Part shown: piece by piece, positions 1-6,859 of the stretch | How positions within the stretch are numbered: the first letter of the stretch is position 1 | How the letters are laid out: each line of letters begins with the position of its first letter | Virus record (IMG/VR): IMGVR_UViG_3300045970_000225 | Span: 1 to 20,913 of that record | Direction: 5' to 3' (one strand) | Length of the DNA: 20,913 nucleotides | Origin: a virus | Notes under the pieces: generated by a model | Databases searched by the model: none | What the model saw: only the letters and a program-made list of their open reading frames with translations | What the model was told of the DNA's origin: nothing | Position numbers and translations under genes: made by a program

Positions 1-342
1 GACCGCGCTGGCTGCTGCATTGGTGGCGCTGGTGGCCGCGCCGGTCGCTTGGGTGGTGGCCGTGGCCGCGCTGGCTGCTGCATTGGTGGCGCTGGTGGCC
101 GCGCCGGTGGCTTGGGTGGTAGCCGTGGCCGCGCTGGCTGCTGCATTGGTGGCGCTGGTGGCCGCGCCGGTGGCTTGGGTGGTGGCCGTGGCCGCGCTGG
201 CTGCTGCATTGGTGGCGCTGGTGGCCGCGCCGGTCGCTTGGGTGGTGGCCGTGGCGGCACTGTTGGCCGCCCCGGTGGCCTGCGTGGTGGCCGTGGCCGC
301 GCTGGCCGCTGCATTAGTGGCGCTGGTGGCCGCGCCGGTCGC
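1..342 (-). repeat. In-phase 63-bp tandem repeat inside the tail fibre gene
   Basis: Near-identical 63-bp units lie at 280-342, 175-237, 112-174, 49-111 and 1-48 (partial at the window edge). A shortened 42-bp unit sits at 238-279, where 7 residues are missing. All unit lengths are multiples of 3, so the reading frame is kept. Units differ by a few bases, for example GTC versus GTG and GGT versus GGC in the third positions read on the plus strand. Because the repeat is rich in G and C and lacks stop trinucleotides, it is also open in plus-strand frames; those ORFs are not genes. The array may continue beyond position 1. Confidence 0.95.
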
Positions 343-711
343 ATACGCCGGAATTGTGACCGCAGTCCCCAACACAGCAACGCTCGCCGCTGCCGCTGCT
401 GCACTAGCCGCCGCGCCGGATACAGACGTATCAAGATTATTGAGCAGCGTTGCGGTCTGTGCGGACAGGTCCGCGATGATCGATTGCGTTTGCATGATCG
501 CGTATCCGCCAGCCCCTGCTGTGGCACCACGGTAAGGGGCTGTTAGGGTGATTTGCGTACTGCTATTGATCGACTGCACTTCGTATATGGCGCCGTCGAC
601 GCCGACGAAGGCGAAGCCTGCTCGCACATTTGCAACAAAATCGGTGCCTACGCCGATGATTGTTGCACTGCCATTTGTTGTTGTTACTGTCCCGCTTCTG
701 TACCAAGCCAT
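1..711 (-). CDS. Tail fibre protein with 21-residue Ala/Thr repeats, N-terminal part (runs off the window)
   Basis: The last gene of the late operon encodes at least 237 residues and is open to the window edge. I chose the ATG at 711 (MAWYRSGTVTTTNGSAT) because AAGG lies 7 nt upstream; an in-frame ATG at 717 sits too close to that site. Residues 1-70 form a beta-rich head of the kind seen at the start of many tail fibres and side-tail fibres, which attaches the fibre to the tail. A short helical stretch follows (about 75-120). From residue 124 onward the chain is almost only A, T, S, N, G and Q in a 21-residue repeat (unit ATGAATSATNAAASAATATTQ, split as ATGAATSATNAA then ASAATATTQ). The repeat is probably an elongated trimeric shaft; that is inference. 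The receptor-binding C-terminus lies outside the window. The gene starts 19 nt after the DUF4376 gene ends. Confidence 0.82.
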   Translation of the reverse strand, partial: MAWYRSGTVTTTNGSATIIGVGTDFVANVRAGFAFVGVDGAIYEVQSINSSTQITLTAPYRGATAGAGGYAIMQTQSIIADLSAQTATLLNNLDTSVSGAAASAAAAAASVAVLGTAVTIPAYATGAATSATNAAASAATATTQATGAANSAATATTQATGAATSATNAAASAATATTQATGAATSATNAAASAATATTQATGAATSATNAAASAATATTQATGAATSATNAAASAV

Positions 712-730
712 ATCCATACCTTAAAAAAAT

Positions 731-1339
731 TTATACAGGCCACACCACTGCGTCAACAGCGGCCACGCTGGCACATTGATCAATCCGTGCGCGCAATTCA
801 TCGCCCAGGCCGCGCACGGTTGCATTGCGGGCATACAATGCCGCCGAGACGCCTTGTATGTCGGCGCTGGTCAGCAGCACCAAGCTGTTGTCCAGGAGCC
901 GCCATTGCACGCAAAATCCGGGATCCTGCATCGAGCGTAGTGCTGCATCGTTGATCGATGCAGCGTCGGCTTGATAGATCCGGCCAGCGCATGCAAACGG
1001 CGCGGCCTGCGCGCTGTCTCGCGCTGCTTTGATGCGCGTCCAGGCCTGCGCGCGCGCATCTGCCAGCGTGCGCATATCGACGACGATGCGCTGGGGCATC
1101 TGCCAGAGCTGGCCGGGTTGCAATCCGGCACGGGCGGCAAGTTCGGCGGCGGTGTAGTCGGTGATGACGCCGTTGCAAACATACTGCGTCGCAGGATCGG
1201 CCCGCCCGACCAACACGCCGTCGCCTTGCATATCGAGCATGTCAGCGGGCACGCTGCCAACGTACAAGATGACGCCACAACCGTCATGCTTAACGAAATC
1301 GACGACGCCGGGCGTCTGGAGGACATCTTGATCAATCAT
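731..1339 (-). CDS. DUF4376-type phage tail-associated protein
   Basis: This 202-residue protein is encoded between the host-specificity gene and the tail fibre. The C-terminal half carries what I recognise as a DUF4376 domain: a helix ARAQAWTRIKAARDSAQAAPF (its first 20 residues are about 115-134), then a short beta segment with CAGRIYQADAASINDAA, a WRLLDNSLVLLT segment and a closing helix that ends VAAVDAVVWPV. DUF4376 is common at or next to phage tail-fibre and tail-tip proteins, but its biochemical role is not established to my knowledge. Residues 1-90 are less typical and may be an attachment domain. The ATG overlaps the stop of the preceding gene as ATGA, so translation is probably coupled. 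A role in fibre attachment or fibre assembly is an inference from position. Confidence 0.75.
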   Translation of the reverse strand: MIDQDVLQTPGVVDFVKHDGCGVILYVGSVPADMLDMQGDGVLVGRADPATQYVCNGVITDYTAAELAARAGLQPGQLWQMPQRIVVDMRTLADARAQAWTRIKAARDSAQAAPFACAGRIYQADAASINDAALRSMQDPGFCVQWRLLDNSLVLLTSADIQGVSAALYARNATVRGLGDELRARIDQCASVAAVDAVVWPV

Positions 1340-4300
1340 CGTTTGACTCCCAAAATGGTAATGGACCAGTTACCAAGGTTGTATGATCCACTGGGGTAAT
1401 TATTGCCAAAGCTGACGGCAAAGGTGTAGCTTCCGGGGGCCAGATAAATCCGACCGGTTGCGACGTGCGATGTGCTTAAGTTAGCCGGTGCCGAATCGGC
1501 GGCTGTGAGGACATTTTGTCCGTTAGCCGTGACAGACACCGTGGTATTCGTGGCCGCGCCCGCTGTCACTGCCTGCCAACTGACGATGGCGACGACGTTG
1601 GCGAAATCATTGAAACTGCCACTGATCGAGCCGACGACCACGCTTTGGCCGTTGACCAGATTGGACGCGCCACCGACACCGCCGACGTAGAGCGGCACTG
1701 TTACTGCACTGCCCGCCAATTGCAAGGTATCCACTGCAAGATTGCCGATTTTTGCGGTCGTGATCGATGCGTTGGCGATAAACGCCGAGCTGATGAACAC
1801 CTGGCCGTTTTGCACTGCAAACGGACTGGTCAGGCCGCCATCGGTCTCGTTGATGATCGCGACCCGCTGTGCAGACAGCAGGATCTGTGACTCGACCACG
1901 GGGCCGTTGGCCTCGACGCCGACGCCGATCCCCGCCAGATAGGTGCGCCCGCCGGTCGTGACTTGCGTCTTGATGGTCGTCAGCGCGGACAATTTGCCAT
2001 TTGTGCCGACCAGCGCGGTCGAGGTGGTCGCGGCGACTGCGCTGGCCCCGTTGGCGACTGCCTGCACGTTGTCGATGCGCTGCCCGAGCGCCGAATCACT
2101 GCTGGCCCGCGCAAATTGCTCAGTCTGGACCGCCGCCGCCGCCGTGCCGACCGCAGCAACCACGGTATCGATACGCTGACCGAGGGCCGAATCACTGCTT
2201 GCACGCGTAATTTGCTCTGCGGTGATCGCGCCTTCGGTGGCCGCTGTCCGCGATGACAGCGCGGTGATTTGGGTCGCGGTGGCGGCGTTGGCATCGGTGC
2301 GGGCCGTGGTTTCGGCGGTGATCGCCGCCGTGTTGGTCGCGGTGGTTGCCGCGACCGTGGTCACTTGGCTTGCCAGCGCAAAGACGGCGTTGGTGCGGGC
2401 GGTGACTTCGGTTTGGACTGCCGCCGCCGTGGTGCCGTTTGCCGCGCTGACGGTATCGACGCGTGCGGCCACCGAATTGATCGCCGTTTGCGCGGTCTGC
2501 TGCACGGTCGTGATGGCCGCGCCGCGTGCGGTCGCCTCGATCAATATTGCATCGGCCCGCGCTTGGCTTTCCTTCAGCGCCGCGTTGTGGGCGGCCAGCG
2601 TGGCGGTCAGATTGGCGGCGCCGATGCCGTCGCGGATCGCATCGAGGCCGCCGATCAGATCCACCACCTGGCGCAGATCGCCACCAAGCTGCGTGGCGGT
2701 GATCTGCCCGGCCAGCCAATCTAAGATGGCTTTGGCATCTTTGCTGCTTGCCCCCTGCACGCCCGCGCCGCTCGGAAAATACGGGCCGACATTGCCCATT
2801 TGATCGATCAGACGCACCCAAAAAAAGAAGGTGTCGCCTGCGTGCAAGCCGGTGATTGTAAAACTGGTTTGCGGGCTGGCGAACGCGCCCAGCTTGGTTG
2901 CGCTGGCGCGGTCGGGTGTTGCGCTGTACCACAATTCGGCATAGCCGAGATAGTCCGCGCTGGCCGCTGGCACGCCCCAATCGAGCGTGATCGCGAAAAC
3001 CTTGGCCGTAGCGTTGAGGTATTGCACCACGCTGACTGGCGCACCAGCAATCGTGTGCTGATAGGCTGGCACGGTCGAGATGTCTTGCAGGCCGTTGCCA
3101 AACCGGTTAAAGCTGGTCAGCTTGATCCATACCGTTTTACCGACCCACTCACGTGGGTATGCATAGCGGAAAATGGCGTTGTCAAGGAAAACGAAAGGCG
3201 CACCAACCGGGTGCGCACCGGGCGCACCGCCGAACGCACCACGCACCAGGTACGTCAGGCTATAGGCAGATGGACCGGTCAGCGCTGCATGGGCGTAGGC
3301 GATGTATTCGCCATCGACATAGCAGGCCGTCAGCAGGTCGCGTGCGTTGTCCTCTGTCACATTGGACAGTTGGCCGTTTGAACGGGTCAGATCGACCGCC
3401 AGCACGCCCGTACTATCAATTGCCGCCCCGCCCGCCAGTGCCGCAGACAGCACGCCCATTTGCGCACTGGATCGGATCGTGCCAACGCGCTGGTAACTTC
3501 GGTTGTCGGTCGATACCCACACCACAGCGCCGCCCCATAACGGCCCGCCCGCTGTCGCCAGCCATAATTGCGGCACGCCGCCGGTAAGCTGGCCGGGCGG
3601 CTCGAAGAGGATTGGGGCAACGGCATTGCCTGGCACGGTCGCCGAGTTTGGCGCGGTACTGCTGATGTCCGGCACCGCTTGCAGGCCAGCACGGTTGCTC
3701 CCGATTGGGTAATCTTCGGCCATGATTGTGAGCAGACCGTCATCATCTTCTTCGATGGATGTGATCAAGACCGGGGCATGGTCCAGGTATTGGCGCGGAT
3801 ACGTTAACGTCACGACGTCCATGGGTTCCAGCCGTATATATGACCAGGGCAGGCGAAATTCATAGGTGTTGAGCACGTACAGGGCACGATGCAGCAGGAA
3901 ATCTGCGACCTTTTGCGCTACGGCCGCATCCGCAATCTCGGGCATGTCGATCACGTCCATCGGGCGCGCGCCGTTTTGCTCGATGTCCGCATCATCCGTC
4001 GATCCGGCCATGTTTGGGTCATATGCGTTCGCACGGTCGCGGAACTTGATGCGGACCGAATTAAAACAGTCCTGCGCCGATTTTTGCGTGATCTTGATGA
4101 CGCTTGATCCGCCATCGATCAGATCATCCTCGCCGAGATCCGCAACCGGGGCGATGGTCGGCACATAATTGCCGAGGGCAGAGCTGACGGCCACGTCGCT
4201 GTAGGGCACGACCTTGAATTTACCGGCGGAATACACGCAGTCCGCGAACCCGATCATCAGGAGTGTCTTGATGTATTCGTAGGCGCTTTTTTGCTCGGAA

Positions 4301-4974
4301 TATGCCGGGCTGACCCACAGCCCGGACGCAAGGCAAAATTGCCGGAAGGCGGACAGGTCGCCCACGGCCGACGGGTCCAGGCCGACGCCTTGCTCAAGGT
4401 CGGTCAGGATCGCGCTGATGACATCGACCGGTTCTGCGTCCGGCACCGTTGCCCCTGCATACGTCGCCGCTATGCTGCCGCTGGCCTGCACCTCAAACGT
4501 GTGATTGCCCAATGCTGCCGTGCTACCCAGGTCGTAGGCACCGCTGGCGACATACGACAGACCCCGGTACGATAGCGCCCGATCCGGGTGCTTGCTGATT
4601 AAATAGGGGTAGGCGGTCTGGTTTGGTGCGCCACTATAAAAATCGAGCTTGGCGGCGGCCAACGTGGTGACTTCCTTGTCGCGCCAAACCGTGCCAATGC
4701 TGGCGATGGTGCCGGATGCCAGCGCCATGACGGCCGCCACGCTGTAGGTGTAATCGGTATTGCTTGATCCGCCGCCGCCACCCTTGCCGGTCTTTTGGGT
4801 GGTGGTATGCGGGATCGACGTAAAATCCTCGTATTGCACCAGATTCGGGGCGACGCGCATGCGGCCAAAAATCCACGGCACGGCACGGCCAAAGCTCGAT
4901 GTCTGCAACTGGATCGATGATATGACCGGCGCGGTGTTGCTGACGCCCTTTGCACCGCCAATTAAGCTACCCAT
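1336..4974 (-). CDS. Tail tip central fibre / host specificity protein (GpJ-like, with DUF1983)
   Basis: At 1212 residues this is the largest protein here and is the expected product after an NlpC/P60 gene in lambda-like and gene-transfer-agent-like tail modules. The N-terminus (about 1-450) resembles the Phage-tail_3 / GpJ baseplate-hub region, beginning MGSLIGGAKGVSNTAP with a flexible GGGGGSS loop near 65. Residues of about 650-750 look like a fibronectin type III domain. About 800-990 is a long Ala/Thr coiled coil with a duplicated 32-residue motif (RASSDSALGQRID occurs twice; the DNA copies are 96 bp apart at about 2091 and 2187). Residues of about 1000-1100 match DUF1983 (AGIGVGVEANGPVVESQILL, then VQNGQVFISSAFI). 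The last ~100 residues form a beta-rich tip. Such proteins form the trimeric tail spike that contacts the receptor. The start codon lies 3 nt after the preceding stop. Confidence 0.88.
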   Translation of the reverse strand: MGSLIGGAKGVSNTAPVISSIQLQTSSFGRAVPWIFGRMRVAPNLVQYEDFTSIPHTTTQKTGKGGGGGSSNTDYTYSVAAVMALASGTIASIGTVWRDKEVTTLAAAKLDFYSGAPNQTAYPYLISKHPDRALSYRGLSYVASGAYDLGSTAALGNHTFEVQASGSIAATYAGATVPDAEPVDVISAILTDLEQGVGLDPSAVGDLSAFRQFCLASGLWVSPAYSEQKSAYEYIKTLLMIGFADCVYSAGKFKVVPYSDVAVSSALGNYVPTIAPVADLGEDDLIDGGSSVIKITQKSAQDCFNSVRIKFRDRANAYDPNMAGSTDDADIEQNGARPMDVIDMPEIADAAVAQKVADFLLHRALYVLNTYEFRLPWSYIRLEPMDVVTLTYPRQYLDHAPVLITSIEEDDDGLLTIMAEDYPIGSNRAGLQAVPDISSTAPNSATVPGNAVAPILFEPPGQLTGGVPQLWLATAGGPLWGGAVVWVSTDNRSYQRVGTIRSSAQMGVLSAALAGGAAIDSTGVLAVDLTRSNGQLSNVTEDNARDLLTACYVDGEYIAYAHAALTGPSAYSLTYLVRGAFGGAPGAHPVGAPFVFLDNAIFRYAYPREWVGKTVWIKLTSFNRFGNGLQDISTVPAYQHTIAGAPVSVVQYLNATAKVFAITLDWGVPAASADYLGYAELWYSATPDRASATKLGAFASPQTSFTITGLHAGDTFFFWVRLIDQMGNVGPYFPSGAGVQGASSKDAKAILDWLAGQITATQLGGDLRQVVDLIGGLDAIRDGIGAANLTATLAAHNAALKESQARADAILIEATARGAAITTVQQTAQTAINSVAARVDTVSAANGTTAAAVQTEVTARTNAVFALASQVTTVAATTATNTAAITAETTARTDANAATATQITALSSRTAATEGAITAEQITRASSDSALGQRIDTVVAAVGTAAAAVQTEQFARASSDSALGQRIDNVQAVANGASAVAATTSTALVGTNGKLSALTTIKTQVTTGGRTYLAGIGVGVEANGPVVESQILLSAQRVAIINETDGGLTSPFAVQNGQVFISSAFIANASITTAKIGNLAVDTLQLAGSAVTVPLYVGGVGGASNLVNGQSVVVGSISGSFNDFANVVAIVSWQAVTAGAATNTTVSVTANGQNVLTAADSAPANLSTSHVATGRIYLAPGSYTFAVSFGNNYPSGSYNLGNWSITILGVKR

Positions 4975-4977
4975 TGA

Positions 4978-5409
4978 TCAATCCTTTAAACAATAAAAAC
5001 CACGCAATCTGGCGCTCAAGCCTGCGCTTTTTGTCACATCGGTTTGCACCACCGCGCCGTGTTCTATGTACGCGTGTATGACCAGCGGCCACGCGAGGAC
5101 GATGGCCCCGTGACTGACGCACCGCCCAAACTGGAACAAGGCGATATCGCCGGGCAACGGGATGGCGGTCGGGACGGCGCATTGCTCGATGCCGCCCAGG
5201 TACAATTCCTCACCACGGTGCATGTGCCAGTCGTGTGGATACGGGCGCGGGTCTGGCACGGCAGGCGCGAGACCGCAGGCGCGGTAGACCTCGATCATGA
5301 GCATGACGCAATCGACGCCTACGCCCTTGATGTTGCCTTGGTGATGATACGGTGTGCCTTGCCAGCTTAACGCCTCTTTGACGACGTTTTGGCGGGTTGC
5401 CGGGGTCAT
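4978..5409 (-). CDS. NlpC/P60 family tail tip peptidase
   Basis: This 143-residue single-domain protein carries the NlpC/P60 papain-like fold signature. The likely triad is Cys34 (in GVGVDCVML), His100 (in CVSHGAIV) and His112 (in VIHAYIEHG). The segment LPGDIALFQF at about 85-94 matches the conserved 'GDL..F' strand before the first His. These enzymes cut peptide crosslinks in peptidoglycan, and tail-borne forms open the wall locally during DNA entry (lambda gpK, RcGTA g14). The ATG overlaps the stop of the DUF2163 gene as ATGA, and the next gene starts 3 nt after its stop, so it sits in the tail-tip operon. Because it is the usual tail peptidase, it should not be taken as the lysis endolysin. 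Confidence 0.9.
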   Translation of the reverse strand: MTPATRQNVVKEALSWQGTPYHHQGNIKGVGVDCVMLMIEVYRACGLAPAVPDPRPYPHDWHMHRGEELYLGGIEQCAVPTAIPLPGDIALFQFGRCVSHGAIVLAWPLVIHAYIEHGAVVQTDVTKSAGLSARLRGFYCLKD

Positions 5410-6257
5410 ATTGCGACCTCGGGCGGGGGGATGAAAGGGGTGCCCTTGAAGTTGTCGAGGTTGGCGAACTTTGTGCAGCCGTTTGGCCCGCGCGTGCGAT
5501 CACAACCAGCGCGCAACACGAATGCATCGCCCAGGGCGAGATCGAGGACCAGCGGATACGACAGCGTGATGACCCCGCCCTGATGCAATTTGACTGCGCG
5601 CCGGACCCCGGCATTTGCGCCGCTGCTGAAAATCACTTCGCCAAGGGCAAAATATCCGTCTGCTTGCGGCAACGCGACCCCAATTGTGTAGCGGTTAGGG
5701 GCAGTTTGCACGGTCGTGGTGACGCTGTACGCGCTGCGTGATACGCCGCACCCTGCATCGTATAGAGTGCGCATGCACCCTGCCTGGAACACCAGACGCG
5801 GCACTTGCGTATTGAGCCGGTTGCTGTCAGAGACAACGGTCAGCGTCACATCTTGCTCACCGATTGCGCTTTCGTTCACCGCCCCGGAAAAGGTAACCAG
5901 GGATTCGGCTGGCTGGCCCCAAGCCGGTAAAAATGCTTTGGCGACGACGATTTGCGCGTTTTTGAGCGCGCCGGATCGGGCCGCCACGGCCCAGGGCACG
6001 CCCGCGATAAGGTCTTGCGGCTTGACCAGCACCAGCAGATCGAGCGTGCTCACTTGCATGCCGCGCACAAGCGCGTATTTCGCGCCGGATATGCTGGGGC
6101 CGGTGCTGTCATACACCTGGCCGTTGGCGACTATATCAATATCGGCATCGGTCCAGTAGTAGACGATGCCGCTGCCCAACGTCAAAGTAAACAGGTTGCA
6201 TTTGACAAAGGTCTGACTTGCGAGTAGTGCGGCCATGGCGGGTGTCACGTCTCTCAT
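5406..6257 (-). CDS. DUF2163 / phage_BR0599 tail tip hub protein with four paired cysteines
   Basis: This 283-residue protein fits the DUF2163 family with its C-terminal phage_BR0599 domain, the counterpart of RcGTA g13 and functionally of lambda gpL. The N-terminal domain (about 1-150) includes YYWTDADIDIVANGQVYDS. The C-terminal domain ends in AGCDRTRGPNGCTKFANLD and then GTPFIP, a typical family ending. Four cysteines fall in two CX8C pairs: Cys161/Cys170 and Cys252/Cys261. Lambda gpL is known to hold an iron-sulphur cluster on C-terminal cysteines, so a cluster here is a reasonable inference. The gene overlaps both neighbours by 4 nt (ATGA), as expected for a stoichiometric tail-tip set with DUF2460 and NlpC/P60. 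Confidence 0.88.
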   Translation of the reverse strand: MRDVTPAMAALLASQTFVKCNLFTLTLGSGIVYYWTDADIDIVANGQVYDSTGPSISGAKYALVRGMQVSTLDLLVLVKPQDLIAGVPWAVAARSGALKNAQIVVAKAFLPAWGQPAESLVTFSGAVNESAIGEQDVTLTVVSDSNRLNTQVPRLVFQAGCMRTLYDAGCGVSRSAYSVTTTVQTAPNRYTIGVALPQADGYFALGEVIFSSGANAGVRRAVKLHQGGVITLSYPLVLDLALGDAFVLRAGCDRTRGPNGCTKFANLDNFKGTPFIPPPEVAI

Positions 6258-6859
6258 ACACGTCTCCCAAGGCTGGCAACCAGCTTGATGGTTTTGGCTT
6301 CATACAAATTTTTTAGGAAGCGCTTATATTCGTTTTGGTCGGCCTCGAACCGCGCCCGGTAAAAGTAGCTGCCGGTCCAGGTGATCGGCACCGACACGGC
6401 TGGGGCGACGGTGAAGGTGACGAGACCGGTATTTGACAAGGTGTAATCAGTGTTATTGACCTTTGCCACGCCACCCACTTTGATATTGGTCACGGTATCG
6501 ATGTTTTGGACTGGCTCGGCGAATTCGCCAAAGCTACGCACTAGCTGGAACACCTTTGTTTTGCCGTCGCCGCTGGCGATTGGCTGGTCAGTGACCGCGC
6601 TGTCATCGTCGTATCGATATAAAAAGTTGTCAAACGCGCCGCGCCGGGCAAGGAAGAACCCGACGAACAGGCGTAATTCATTCAGCCCGGTGTGACGGAA
6701 AAATTCATATTCCATTGTCAAAAAATAAATTGGATTCGCCATCAGCGTCGCACGATATTCTTTGCCACTGACAGCGGTCTGAATTTTGGTATTGAACATC
6801 GGCGCCAGCACAAGGCTCCAGGTCAGGCCCGGCATGATTGGAAAAAGGGTATCACTCAT
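6254..6859 (-). CDS. DUF2460 distal tail protein
   Basis: This 201-residue protein matches the DUF2460 family by length, by its opening (MSDTLFPIMPGLTWSLVLAP), by the central RLFVGFFLARRGAFDNFLYR segment (about 63-82) and by the ending in a YKRFLKNLYEAKTIKLV helix. DUF2460 proteins are distal-tail (Dit-like) ring proteins: in the RcGTA particle this family (g12) joins the tail tube to the hub. The gene lies between the tape measure and DUF2163 genes with ATGA overlaps at both ends. This DUF2460-DUF2163-NlpC-GpJ order is the gene-transfer-agent type of tail tip rather than the strict lambda M-L-K-I-J order. Confidence 0.9.
   Translation of the reverse strand: MSDTLFPIMPGLTWSLVLAPMFNTKIQTAVSGKEYRATLMANPIYFLTMEYEFFRHTGLNELRLFVGFFLARRGAFDNFLYRYDDDSAVTDQPIASGDGKTKVFQLVRSFGEFAEPVQNIDTVTNIKVGGVAKVNNTDYTLSNTGLVTFTVAPAVSVPITWTGSYFYRARFEADQNEYKRFLKNLYEAKTIKLVASLGRRV

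Noticed and set aside
1-342. Possible CRISPR array
   Set aside because: Units are directly adjacent with no unique spacers, are coding and in phase, and are 63 bp or 42 bp long.
20-546. Two long plus-strand ORFs of Ala/Val- and Gly/Arg-rich repeats
   Set aside because: They are the opposite-strand reading of the 63-bp fibre repeat, which lacks stop trinucleotides. The minus-strand frame has a good start, ribosome site and a typical fibre N-terminus.
2222-2803. Plus-strand ORFs of up to 193 codons opposite the host-specificity gene
   Set aside because: They mirror the low-complexity Ala/Thr coiled-coil region of the minus-strand gene; every neighbouring gene is on the minus strand.
4978-5409. 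NlpC/P60 protein as the phage endolysin
   Set aside because: Its place between DUF2163 and the GpJ-like gene with 4-nt and 3-nt junctions marks it as a tail tip enzyme.
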